Positions 6,864 to 15,244 of a stretch of DNA of 36,559 nt are shown here, piece after piece; within the stretch, counting starts at the first letter, position 1, and the number at the start of each line of letters is the position of its first letter. The notes beneath the pieces are model-generated. The model ran no database searches and had not been told where the DNA came from. It saw only the letters and a program-made list of their open reading frames with translations. The DNA comes from an uncultured Lachnospiraceae bacterium (GTDB lineage Bacteria > Bacillota > Clostridia > Lachnospirales > Lachnospiraceae), in NCBI GenBank assembly GCA_946614165.1, contig CAMOGQ010000019.1, positions 1 to 36,559 of the forward strand, read 5' to 3'. Both the position numbers and the translations under genes were made by a program.

Positions 6864-8993
6864 TCAGGGCCTGTAGGGGCTGATCCCGCTGCCGATGCTC
6901 TCACCGATCCGCTCCAGGATCCGGTCCCTGCTGGTCAGGTTCAGGTCAGGGCTCAGCTCTCTGGTCATGGGCACCACCGCATAGGGAACTCCCAGGCCCT
7001 GGCTGTAGATATGGCAGGGGATATAGGTATGGTCCGAAAGGACCACCTTTCCCTTGTCATCCCTTTTCAGCACCAGCCGCATCAGCACGGAATCTCTCTG
7101 GCCTTCCAGGGAACTGAGGCTGGTCATGAAATTGCCCATGCAGTAGATGCAGGGGACTTTCCTTCCGTCGGAAGATGTGATCTCCACATACTTCTGGATC
7201 AGGTGGGGATGGGAGCCCGCTATGTAGTCGGCCCCCAGGTCCGCCAGCTCCCTGGCCGTTTTCTCCTGGGCTTCGTTATACTCCGTGTTGTTGATGGTCC
7301 CCCAGTGCATGCAGACAATGATGTATTCGGCCCCCTTTTCCTTCAGGGCCTTTATGTCCCTCTCCGCCCTTTCCGCGGAGTAGGCATTGAGGATGGTGTC
7401 CACGTCCTCCGGATCCCAGGTCTCTTCCTTATGGTTGAAGCCGAGGCCCCCGCCGTCATAGGCAAGAAAACCGATCCGGATCCCGTTCACGTCCACTGCC
7501 AGGGTCCTGTCCTCCGAAGGGGAAGTATAAAGGCCCGTATGCATGAAGCCGTAGCGGGCCGCGTTCCTGACGGTATCCATGGCCGCTCCGGTGCCCCAGT
7601 CCGCATTGTGGTTGTTGGACATGGTCAGCACATCGAAGCCCGTATCCTTCAGGGCATCCAGATATCTGGGGGTCGTGTTGCAGACCGGTCTGCCGTCCTG
7701 ATAGCTGATCTCGCTGCAGTAGGACCACCTGGGGGAGACCAGGGTCTCCAGATTGCCCGCAGAAAGGTCCGCCGACCGGATCAGGTCCTTCACATAGCGG
7801 AAGCTGTCATTAAAGACATAGCTCTGGTCCTTCTCGTTCCAGGCCGCGTTCATCTGGGCCTTCATGGACATGAGGTCCCCGGTGATCAGGAGCACTGCCC
7901 TGTTCTTCTCCGACTCAGTCTTTTTCCTGTAGACCCCTTCCTTCCCGACGTATTCGAAGGGCTCCTTGTACTCCCTTAAGGGCTTCGGATCCTTGCGGTC
8001 AATGATGACCGTGGAGTAGACCTGCTGGGACCCGTCCGGGAGGGCGGCCGTGATCCTGGTGGCTCCTTTTCCCACGCCTGTGACCAGTCCATCCCGGTCC
8101 ACGGAGGCCACCTTTTCGTTTCGGACGGACCAGACCAGGTCCTTTCCCCTTCCCCAGCCGTAAAGGGCTGTCATCTGCAGGGTCTCCCCCGAAGGGAAGG
8201 CGGCCCTGGAAGGCGACAGGGTCAGTTCCTCCTGGAATTTTGCTGTGATGATCTCCTCAAAGGGGGATACCTTTCTGACGCCGTTCTCTTCCAGAACGGT
8301 CCGGACCATGTAGTAGACGGGGCTGACGGAGGCATCGAACTCCCTGTCGTCGTAGGACACCCGGGAGGGCTTTCCGGGCTCTATGTCTCCGGAGAGCCTG
8401 ACCCAGCTGCTGTTTCCGGTATAGGACCGGAAGAGTTCAAAGCCGGTGCAGTATTCGGGCTTTTTCCACTGGATGAGAAGGCCCTCTCCCTGGTCCATCA
8501 GGCAGGTGATATCGAAGGGGGCCGCCACGTCTTCGTCCACTCTGGCCTCGTAAAAGGTCTGGGTGACGGGGCTGCTCCACTCGCTTCTTCTGACCTCCCC
8601 GCCGTTTACATATCTGGTACGGATCCGGAAGGCATACTCTTCTCCGTCTTCCAGGCCCGCTGCCAGGCAGTGGCCGCTCTCTCCGTCGTCCAGAGAGATG
8701 ATCAGGGTCTCGTTGAATTCCCCTCCCTTTCCCGCCTGGATCTCGTAGGTATCGGCGTCCCCCACAGGGGTCCAGTAAAGGTCCACGCCCCTGCCGGTGT
8801 CTATGCCGGTGCCGGTCAGCTCCGGAACGGGAAGGGACGGGTCCGTTTCAAGTTCTATTTCTTCTGTGATGGGCTGCTTTGCCTCGGACAGCTCTGCCGC
8901 CTGGTCTCTGGCCTGAGAAATGATCCGGCCGCAGCCCATGAGCAGAAGGACTCCCGCAAAAAGCAGTGCGTATCGCAAGTGGTTTCTGGTCAA
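6864..8993 (-). CDS. CapA-family (PGA_cap) metallophosphatase-fold lipoprotein with FnIII and BIG2 domains (709 aa)
   Basis: The N-terminus is a lipoprotein signal with lipobox LLMGC (Cys21), so the protein is tethered outside the membrane. Two fibronectin-like domains follow (about residues 50-150 and 155-255), then a BIG2 Ig-like domain (about 258-335, ending VASVDRDGLVTGVGKGATRITA). The C-terminal half (about 365-680) is a CapA/PgsA-type domain with LLITGDLM, AGNLETLV, LTMSNNHNADWG, IIVCMHWG and DYIAGSHPHLIQ. This family is linked to poly-gamma-glutamate capsule synthesis, but many members stand alone and their substrate is unknown. No capB/capC genes are present, so capsule synthesis should not be assumed. 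The start is TTG at 8993, chosen because AAAGGAAA lies 8 bases upstream. It follows the amidase gene by 62 bases, probably in one transcript. Confidence 0.88.
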   Translation of the reverse strand: MTRNHLRYALLFAGVLLLMGCGRIISQARDQAAELSEAKQPITEEIELETDPSLPVPELTGTGIDTGRGVDLYWTPVGDADTYEIQAGKGGEFNETLIISLDDGESGHCLAAGLEDGEEYAFRIRTRYVNGGEVRRSEWSSPVTQTFYEARVDEDVAAPFDITCLMDQGEGLLIQWKKPEYCTGFELFRSYTGNSSWVRLSGDIEPGKPSRVSYDDREFDASVSPVYYMVRTVLEENGVRKVSPFEEIITAKFQEELTLSPSRAAFPSGETLQMTALYGWGRGKDLVWSVRNEKVASVDRDGLVTGVGKGATRITAALPDGSQQVYSTVIIDRKDPKPLREYKEPFEYVGKEGVYRKKTESEKNRAVLLITGDLMSMKAQMNAAWNEKDQSYVFNDSFRYVKDLIRSADLSAGNLETLVSPRWSYCSEISYQDGRPVCNTTPRYLDALKDTGFDVLTMSNNHNADWGTGAAMDTVRNAARYGFMHTGLYTSPSEDRTLAVDVNGIRIGFLAYDGGGLGFNHKEETWDPEDVDTILNAYSAERAERDIKALKEKGAEYIIVCMHWGTINNTEYNEAQEKTARELADLGADYIAGSHPHLIQKYVEITSSDGRKVPCIYCMGNFMTSLSSLEGQRDSVLMRLVLKRDDKGKVVLSDHTYIPCHIYSQGLGVPYAVVPMTRELSPDLNLTSRDRILERIGESIGSGISPYRP

Positions 8994-9055
8994 TGAAAAA
9001 TTTCCTTTCTGCCGGGAAAGCTCTGGCTTCTCCCGGAGACCGGACTGGTCCGGTC

Positions 9056-10021
9056 TTATTCTTCCCGGGGCTCCTCCCCCATAAAGACGTCAATGCCGTC
9101 TGCAATGCCTTTCACAATGGCTGCCTGGCCTTCCTCCGACGCCATGCGCAGATCCTCCTCCGCGTTGGACATATATCCCATCTCCACGATGGTCACGGGG
9201 ACCCGGCACCAGTTGATGCCGCTCATGGTATCCGTCTCCCAGACTCTCTCTCTCCGACAGCCGGTTGCTTCCACCAGGGCGTCCAGGACGGCCTGGGACA
9301 GGGCCCTGCTTTCCTCATAGAGGTCTCCGTTGTAGGGATTGGAGGGCGTCTGGCAGATGGTCATGGCCCCCTGGACGCTGCGGTCCTCGGATCCGTTGGC
9401 ATGGATCCGGATAAAGGCATCCGCCCCGGCCTCGTTGGCCACGGCCGCCCGTTCGGAGTTGCTGATGTTCACGTCGTTCTCCGTCCGGCACATGATCACC
9501 TCATAGCCTCTCTCTTCCAGCTCTGCCCGAAGCTTTAAGGCCACCTGGAGGTTGAGTTCATACTCCGCAAGGCCGCTGGCGGATCCGCTGGTGCCCGAGG
9601 AGACCTTTGCCTTATAGGTGGAGGAACCGGGCCCTATGGGCTCCTGTTCGGAATTGCCCCGGGACTGATGGCCGGCGTCTATGACCACCGTGCAGCCGTT
9701 TACTTCCTCGTCTTCCTTCTCCCCGGCTTCTTCCTCTTCGCTTTCCGTATCCTCTTCCGTTTCCGGATCCGGCGGATCCGCCGGGGCCTCAACCGCTTCT
9801 TTTTCCGCTTCGGCCCTGGCCGCTTCCTCGGCTTCCCTCTGGGCCTTTTCCTCGGCGGCTTCCCTTTCGGAAGCCTCCCCGGCGCTTTCCTCAGTGCTCT
9901 CCTCTGGAGCTGTGCCCTCCGGAGGAGCCGCGGCCTCTCCGCCCTTATGAAGGCCGCAGCCCGCGAGCACAAGGCAGAGGACCAGGGCCAGAGCCGTATT
10001 TACTGCTGCATATCTTTTCAT
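9056..10021 (-). CDS. N-acetylmuramoyl-L-alanine amidase (Amidase_3) lipoprotein (321 aa)
   Basis: This zinc amidase should cut the bond between N-acetylmuramic acid and the stem peptide of peptidoglycan. A lipobox VLAGC (Cys22) tethers it to the membrane. Residues 30-about 107 are a very Glu/Ala-rich, probably disordered or coiled linker that may span the wall. The Amidase_3 domain follows: VVIDAGHQ with zinc ligand His118, Glu153 in LAEYELN, His207 in RIHANG and catalytic Glu280 in [10 protein letters not shown], all present. It is therefore predicted active. The ATG at 10021 was preferred over a longer frame starting at 10132, because the longer form would place charged residues before the signal peptide and run through the hairpins 10034-10085. 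CapA-family lipoprotein follows downstream. Confidence 0.92.
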   Translation of the reverse strand: MKRYAAVNTALALVLCLVLAGCGLHKGGEAAAPPEGTAPEESTEESAGEASEREAAEEKAQREAEEAARAEAEKEAVEAPADPPDPETEEDTESEEEEAGEKEDEEVNGCTVVIDAGHQSRGNSEQEPIGPGSSTYKAKVSSGTSGSASGLAEYELNLQVALKLRAELEERGYEVIMCRTENDVNISNSERAAVANEAGADAFIRIHANGSEDRSVQGAMTICQTPSNPYNGDLYEESRALSQAVLDALVEATGCRRERVWETDTMSGINWCRVPVTIVEMGYMSNAEEDLRMASEEGQAAIVKGIADGIDVFMGEEPREE

Positions 10022-10065
10022 ATACAAATAACTTTCTTTCCTTCCCGCATCCTGCGGGCGGCAAA

Positions 10066-10108
10066 GCGGGGACAGGCGCCGCCCTGAGGCGGACATCTGT
10101 CCCCGCTG
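10066..10108. repeat. Hairpin between the DtxR-type regulator and the amidase gene
   Basis: Eleven-base perfect arms (AGCGGGGACAG and CTGTCCCCGCT) enclose a GC-rich loop. A second small stem (CCCGCA/TGCGGG) lies just beyond on the amidase side. There is no T-run on the minus strand, so it may attenuate, process or stabilise the transcript instead of ending it. Confidence 0.5.
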
Positions 10109-10150
10109 CCCGATTTGGTACTGCTTTTTCAATACTGTTTCAGGACCGGA

Positions 10151-10549
10151 TCATTCTCCTGCCTTATAGGTATTTAAATAGCTTTCGTAACAGGCGTTGA
10201 TCTTTTCGTAGGTCTCATCGTCAATGACATGCTCGATGCGGCAGGCCTCGTCGGAAGCCTTATCCTCGTCGATGCCGATGGCCATCAGACATCTGGTCAG
10301 CAGCTTATGCCTCGCATAGATCCTCTCGGCGATCTTTCGTCCTTCGGGCTTTAAGCTGATGTAGCCGTTCTGATCCATTTCGATATAGCCCTGCTCCCTC
10401 AGCTTTTTCATGGCGATGGAGATGCTGGGCTTGGAGAAATTCATCTCGTTGACAATATCGATCGAACGTACCAGTCCGTTTCGGCTCTGAAGGATCAGGA
10501 TGGTCTCCAGATAATCTTCCGCCGACTCATGTACGGTTAAATTAGGCAT
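10151..10549 (-). CDS. DtxR/MntR-family metal-dependent transcriptional regulator (132 aa)
   Basis: The protein has an N-terminal winged helix (residues 8-70: SAEDYLETILIL, SIDIVNEMNFSKPSISIAMKKLREQGYI) and a metal-binding/dimerisation domain (about 71-130). It lacks the SH3-like third domain of DtxR, as MntR does. Metal ligands visible by alignment from memory are Asp12 and Glu15 (as in MntR), His81, Cys103, Glu106 and His107 (CRIEH as in DtxR). It therefore mixes the manganese-type Asp with the iron-type Cys, so the metal cannot be called safely. Such regulators repress metal uptake genes; none is next to it. AGGAGGT stands upstream of the ATG. It starts 26 bases after the glgB stop and is probably transcribed with glgB. 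Confidence 0.92.
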   Translation of the reverse strand: MPNLTVHESAEDYLETILILQSRNGLVRSIDIVNEMNFSKPSISIAMKKLREQGYIEMDQNGYISLKPEGRKIAERIYARHKLLTRCLMAIGIDEDKASDEACRIEHVIDDETYEKINACYESYLNTYKAGE

Positions 10550-10575
10550 ACAGTCTACCTCCTGCCTTTGCCTGA

Positions 10576-12525
10576 TCAGGCGTTGAATTCAAATACAAGG
10601 GCCCCGTAAGCGGGCAGATGGAACTCCAGATACTGGCCTCTGTAGTCGCACAGGCCCTTCTGGGGTTTGAGCTTCTCGGGAATATCGGTATCGCCGTGTC
10701 CGCCGTATTCCTTGAGAGCGCTGTTGAGAAGGAGCTTGAACTGCTTCTTCGAGGGAACGCCGATCCGGAAGTTGTCATACTTCATGGGGGTCATGTTCAG
10801 CACGAAGAGCAGCCATTTCTTTCCGTCCGTGCTCTTTCTAAAGAAGCTGTAGATGGACCGGCTGGCGTCGTTGGCGTTGATCCATTCGAAGCCGCCCCAG
10901 TCGTTGTCGATCTCATACAGGCACTTGTGGGTCCTGTAGATCTTAAGGAGCTCTCCCACATACTTCTGCATGCCGGCGTTGAGCTCGTTCTGAAGCAGGA
11001 ACCAGTCAAGCTCCCTGGCCTCGCTCCACTCACGCTCCTGGCCGAATTCCTGGCCCATGAAGAGGAGCTTCTTGCCGCAGTGGCCCATCATGAAGGTGTA
11101 GCCCACGCGGAGGTTTGCATATTTGTCTACCTTATAGCCGGGCATCTTCTCTACCATGGAACACTTGAGGTGGACCACCTCGTCGTGGGACAGAGGAAGG
11201 ATGTAGTTTTCGGCGTTGTTGTAGCTCATGGCGAAGGTCAGGGCGTTGTGGTTGCCGCTGCGCATGATGGGATCCAGCTTCATATATTCGCAGAAGTCAT
11301 GCATCCAGCCCATGTTCCACTTGAAGGAGAAGCCGAGACCGTCGTCCTCCACCTTTCCTGTGATCCTGGGCCATGCGGTGGATTCCTCGGCGATGGTCAT
11401 GAAGCCGGGATAGGCTCCGTGGACCACGGAATTCATGTGCTTGAAGAACTCGATGGCGTCCAGGTTCTCCTTGCCGCCGTAGATGTTGGGCACCCACTGG
11501 CCGTCCTGCTTGCCGTAGTTGAGGTAGAGCATGGAAGCCACGGCGTCCACGCGGATGCCGTCGATGTGATACTCGCGGATCCAGTAGAGGACGTTGGCGA
11601 TCAGGAAGTTGGAGACTTCGTGCTTGCCCAGGTTGAAGATCTTGGTGCCCCAGTCGGGATGCTCTCCTCTTCTGGGATCGGGATCTTCAAAGATGCACTC
11701 GCCGTCGAATCTGGCCAGGCCGTGGGCGTCGGGGCAGAAGTGGGCGGGCACCCAGTCCAGGATGACGCCGATGCCTGCCTTATGCAGGGTATCTACCAGG
11801 TACATGAAGTCCTTGGGGGTTCCGTAGCGGGAGGTGGGGCTGTAGTAGCCGGTCACCTGATAGCCCCAGGAGCCGTCGAAGGGATGCTCGGAAATGCCCA
11901 TCAGTTCCACATGGGTAAAGGGCACCTTCTTCAAGTATTCCACCAGACGGTCCGCGAACTCGCGGTAGTTGTAGAAGCCGTCCTCGGAATCGGGATGCTT
12001 CATCCAGGAACCGATATGGCACTCATAGATGGCGATCTTTTCCTTGTTGAGGTCCTGTTTGTCCCTGGCCTTCATCCAGCGGCCGTCTCCCCAGGCGTAG
12101 CCCGAAAGATCGGCGACCCTGGAGGCCGTGCCGGGACGGAGCTCCGATGAGAAGGCGAAGGGGTCTGCCTTGTAGATCTTTTCGCCCTTTTTGGTGGTGA
12201 TGCAGTATTTGTAGAGCTCGCCTTCGCCGATGCCGGGGATAAAGAGGGTGTGGATGCCGCCGTCATTGACCTCGGTCATCACATACTCGTCTTCCTTCCA
12301 GCCGTTGAAGTTGCCTACCACGCAGACGCTGGCCGCATTGGGCGCCCAGACCGCGAAGAAGATGCCTTCCTTTCCGTTCTCTGTGGAAGGGTGGGCGCCC
12401 AGCTTCTTATAGATATCATAATGGGTGCCTTTGCCGAACAGGTAGCAGTCCTGTGCGGAAATAAAGACCTGCTCCGGCGATGCGGTGGTGTTTGCTGCTG
12501 CTTTTTTCGTTTTTGCTGTAGCCAT
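10576..12525 (-). CDS. glgB: 1,4-alpha-glucan (glycogen) branching enzyme, GH13 (649 aa)
   Basis: GlgB forms alpha-1,6 branches in glycogen. Residues 35-135 are the CBM48/N-terminal domain (FFAVWAPNAASVCVVGNFNGW). The GH13 barrel follows, with ELMGISEHPFDGSWGYQ, nucleophile Asp327 in GIRVDAVASML, acid/base Glu380 in MTIAEESTAWP and Asp448 in LSHDEVVH, so all three catalytic carboxylates are present. The C-terminal beta domain ends VFEFNA. The length matches the family. There is an unusual basic Ala/Lys N-terminal tail (residues 1-15), possibly disordered. AGGGGG lies upstream of the ATG. No other glycogen genes (glgC, glgA, glgP) are in the window, so it is isolated from its pathway and followed by the DtxR-type regulator. 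A 6-bp-stem hairpin (12564-12585) lies just upstream. Confidence 0.96.
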   Translation of the reverse strand: MATAKTKKAAANTTASPEQVFISAQDCYLFGKGTHYDIYKKLGAHPSTENGKEGIFFAVWAPNAASVCVVGNFNGWKEDEYVMTEVNDGGIHTLFIPGIGEGELYKYCITTKKGEKIYKADPFAFSSELRPGTASRVADLSGYAWGDGRWMKARDKQDLNKEKIAIYECHIGSWMKHPDSEDGFYNYREFADRLVEYLKKVPFTHVELMGISEHPFDGSWGYQVTGYYSPTSRYGTPKDFMYLVDTLHKAGIGVILDWVPAHFCPDAHGLARFDGECIFEDPDPRRGEHPDWGTKIFNLGKHEVSNFLIANVLYWIREYHIDGIRVDAVASMLYLNYGKQDGQWVPNIYGGKENLDAIEFFKHMNSVVHGAYPGFMTIAEESTAWPRITGKVEDDGLGFSFKWNMGWMHDFCEYMKLDPIMRSGNHNALTFAMSYNNAENYILPLSHDEVVHLKCSMVEKMPGYKVDKYANLRVGYTFMMGHCGKKLLFMGQEFGQEREWSEARELDWFLLQNELNAGMQKYVGELLKIYRTHKCLYEIDNDWGGFEWINANDASRSIYSFFRKSTDGKKWLLFVLNMTPMKYDNFRIGVPSKKQFKLLLNSALKEYGGHGDTDIPEKLKPQKGLCDYRGQYLEFHLPAYGALVFEFNA

Positions 12526-12592
12526 TTTGAATCCCCCTGTTTATCAGTTTATAAAATACTGCCCTGCACGTTCCCGTCTGTGCAGAAGGCTG

Positions 12593-15151
12593 CTACTCAT
12601 GAAGAAAATCGTTGTCCCTCAGTATGACCATGTTGTTTTCGTCATACTTTCTTCGGGTCAGATGCCTGAAAAAGTTTCCCGGCGTCCTGGCATCCGCGTA
12701 GTAGACTGCTTCGTCCACCAGGGCCCGGACCTCTTCCAGGGTAACGTTGTGGTCGCCTGTCTGCATGTGCTCCAGGCGGTAGCTGAGGGCGTCCATGCCG
12801 GAATCGTCTATGCTGTGTTCCTGGCTGATGGCATAGTCCTCGGCATAATGGAGAAGCACATCCATGCTCAGGGCCGCTATGTCGATCCTGGCGGTGAAGG
12901 CTCTTCTCAGCTTGCGGTAGTCGTGGAGCAGGGCGTCCATGTAGGTCTTCTTGTCGATCAGAAAGACGATGATCTTGTGCTCTTCCCCCGTCAGAAGCTC
13001 CAGAAGGGTCCCGATGCCGTCGGAGCTCATGCCCGAGGCGTGCTCTATGATCATGGCCCCGTATTCCAGCTTGGGAACGGCGTCCCTGAGAGCGCCCGGG
13101 GTCGCCTGGCGTCCCGTGGTCTTGGCGATCTTGCCCACCAGGGTCTGGTCGTACTCCCGGTAGCGGGAGATCATCTCCCTGGCCTTTTTGAGGGTCCCGG
13201 ATCCTTCGTCGCCGGTAATGATCACGTTTCCGGTATAGGAATCCAGGTTCATGTCCTCCAGGGCGATCTCCTCCTGGCTGCGGGTCTCCCTTTCCCCGTC
13301 GGATCCCACCGACGGCATGAAGACCCTGCCGCCCGGCAGCCTCTTGGTATCTCCTCCCGCAGGAATGGAGGAGGTATATTCCGACAGATCGATGGAGGCC
13401 GTGTCGCTGTCGCTGGCCACCACGAAGTTGTCCGGCAGATCTCCTGCCTCCCTGCTCTTTCTGAGCGCCTCTCTGACTTCGTCCGCGTTCCAGGGCCTGG
13501 TGCTGGCCGGTCCCTGGCTCTGGGACTCCTGCCGCCTTCTGTGCCGTACGGCAGGACCTGCCGTATCCAGGATCCTGTCCCTGGCGGGCCTGCCGGAGCC
13601 CTCTGTGTTCTCCTGCTGGATCCGCCTCCATTCGCTCAGGATCTCGTCCCGGTCCAGGCGGGCCGTGGTGGATTCCCTGTCGGAAGAATCACCGGAGGTT
13701 CCGGGGGGAGCCTCTTCCCCACCCGGAGCGGCCTCCATCCGCCTCATGGCTTCCCGTTCCTCCTCCGTGGCGAACATCTCTCTGTAGCGGACCGTTTTTC
13801 TGGGCCGGTCCGTGCGGAGCGTCTCTTCCTCCGGCTTCCCGGGATCCTTTTCCTCTTTCTTTTCGGGGGAAGGGGCCTCTTCTTTCAGGTCCGTCTCCCT
13901 CAGGGAAGGGATCTCCCTGGTGGCGCCGTCGGGGACGGAAGGCCTGTCCCCGGCCTTTTCCCCGCCCGTGGTCCGGGCCTTTTCCTCCTGAAGGCTGTCA
14001 TCGGTATAATACAGTCCCTCCGTCAGATTCAGTTCCCGCAGGCCCTGGGCGATGGTCTTCTGCATATATTCTTCGGAGAAGATCCCCTGGTCCAGGGTGG
14101 GTACATTGATGCCGTGGTCCGCCTCCATGGGCTCTGCGGCCTTTTCGGAGACGGCCTTTTCCTCCGGGGCCGGAGCTTCTGTTTTCTCCTCCGTCTTGTC
14201 CCCGGGCATTTCCCCGGGCCCTTCCCGGGGCGGGAGGCTGCTGCCGGTCTTTTCCTCCGGCGTTTTTTCTTTCTCTTTCTCCGGGCTCTCCCCGGTCTTT
14301 TCCTCCGGCGCCTCTTCTTCCTTTTCCTCCGCCTTCTTTTCTTTCCTGATGCTCCTGCCGTCCAGCAGATCTCCCAGGGTCACGTCGGAATTAAGAAGCT
14401 CTCCGAATTCCATTTTTTCGGGGGAAAGAGCCTCCTCATCGGCCTTCTTTTCGGGAGTCCCGGCGCCGGCCGGCGCCTTGATCTCTCCTCCCCCGTCTCC
14501 GGACAGGTCTTCGTAAAAATGCTCCGGTTCCTTTCCTCCTGCCTTTATATAGGCAAGGCGTTCCTCCTCTTCGGGAGACAGGTCCACCAGCCTGGCTTTC
14601 AGCTCCAGGGCCTTTCTGACATAGGGCCCGTATCCGTAGAAGGCGTAGATGCCTTCGCACTCCTGTATGCAGAGGTAGTCCTCCTCTGCCAGGTAATAGA
14701 CTCTGGCCAGTTCGTAGGCCCATCTTTCCCTGTAGTCCCGGCTGGTCAGCTCCTCCAGGACGGCGATCTGGTCCTGGTAGCCTCCCCCGTGGGCTTTGAT
14801 GATCTTGTACTGCAGGATGTACCTCTCCGAATCGTTGGGATAGAGGTCCACGTATTTATTGTAGTTTGCCAGAGCAAGCATGTAGTTATTCAGTTTAAGT
14901 TCCAGCTCGCACATGGAGAAAAGGATCTGGCGGTTCTCGGGAGACCGCTCCCTGGCCAGACGCAGAACGTCCCGGCTGTCTTCAAAGCGCCGGTTGATCT
15001 TGTACAGGTCGGAAATCCTGCACAGGGTCCTGACGCTCCGGACCTTGCTCCAGTCGATTATGTCAGCAATCTCGGCGGCCTGACTGAACTTCTTCGCATC
15101 GATCAGTCTGTTGATCTCACCTATGCTGGCCTTATATTCATACTTATCCAA
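12593..15151 (-). CDS. TPR protein with long acidic linker and degenerate AAA+ (CbxX/SpoVK-like) domain, function unknown (852 aa)
   Basis: Residues 1-about 200 are helical TPR-like repeats (SQAAEIADIIDWSKV, EDSRDVLRLARERSPENRQIL, ALANYNKYVDLYPNDSER). Residues about 205-635 are low-complexity, rich in Glu, Pro, Lys and Ser, and probably disordered. Residues 641-852 resemble an AAA+ module: NVIITGDEGSGTLKKA in the place of Walker A (no GKT), YGAMIIEHASG in the place of Walker B (the DE pair replaced by EH), then FTARIDIAALSMDVLLHYAEDYA and a helical lid. ATP hydrolysis is therefore unlikely, and the domain may be a scaffold. There is no signal peptide or membrane segment, so it is cytoplasmic. 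I recall similar unnamed proteins in Lachnospiraceae. It has its own strong promoter with a palindromic operator candidate, directly behind rsmA. glgB follows 67 bases downstream. Confidence 0.8.
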   Translation of the reverse strand: MDKYEYKASIGEINRLIDAKKFSQAAEIADIIDWSKVRSVRTLCRISDLYKINRRFEDSRDVLRLARERSPENRQILFSMCELELKLNNYMLALANYNKYVDLYPNDSERYILQYKIIKAHGGGYQDQIAVLEELTSRDYRERWAYELARVYYLAEEDYLCIQECEGIYAFYGYGPYVRKALELKARLVDLSPEEEERLAYIKAGGKEPEHFYEDLSGDGGGEIKAPAGAGTPEKKADEEALSPEKMEFGELLNSDVTLGDLLDGRSIRKEKKAEEKEEEAPEEKTGESPEKEKEKTPEEKTGSSLPPREGPGEMPGDKTEEKTEAPAPEEKAVSEKAAEPMEADHGINVPTLDQGIFSEEYMQKTIAQGLRELNLTEGLYYTDDSLQEEKARTTGGEKAGDRPSVPDGATREIPSLRETDLKEEAPSPEKKEEKDPGKPEEETLRTDRPRKTVRYREMFATEEEREAMRRMEAAPGGEEAPPGTSGDSSDRESTTARLDRDEILSEWRRIQQENTEGSGRPARDRILDTAGPAVRHRRRQESQSQGPASTRPWNADEVREALRKSREAGDLPDNFVVASDSDTASIDLSEYTSSIPAGGDTKRLPGGRVFMPSVGSDGERETRSQEEIALEDMNLDSYTGNVIITGDEGSGTLKKAREMISRYREYDQTLVGKIAKTTGRQATPGALRDAVPKLEYGAMIIEHASGMSSDGIGTLLELLTGEEHKIIVFLIDKKTYMDALLHDYRKLRRAFTARIDIAALSMDVLLHYAEDYAISQEHSIDDSGMDALSYRLEHMQTGDHNVTLEEVRALVDEAVYYADARTPGNFFRHLTRRKYDENNMVILRDNDFLHE

Positions 15152-15188
15152 CTTTCGTTCCTCTCAGACTGGCTGCTTATACAGATTC

Positions 15189-15217
15189 AGTTTAGCATAG
15201 GCCCTATGCAATGTCAA
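15189..15217 (-). promoter_or_regulatory. Strong sigma-A promoter with perfect palindrome filling the spacer
   Basis: On the minus strand, consensus TTGACA (15212-15217), a 17-base spacer and TAAACT (15189-15194). Positions 15195-15209 in the spacer are a perfect inverted repeat with 7-base arms (GCATAGG and CCTATGC) around one base. A protein bound here would block RNA polymerase, so this is a very good repressor site candidate for the TPR/pseudo-AAA+ gene. Confidence 0.75.
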
Positions 15218-15244
15218 AACTCGCACTATTTTACAACAGAATGT

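Noticed and set aside
6864-8993. Capsule (poly-gamma-glutamate) synthesis operon around the CapA-family gene
   Set aside because: No CapB or CapC homologue lies near; stand-alone CapA-type lipoproteins are common, so capsule synthesis is unsupported.
10618-12150. Plus-strand open frame of 510 codons opposite glgB
   Set aside because: glgB is certain by its catalytic motifs; the opposite frame has His/Val/Gly-biased shadow composition.
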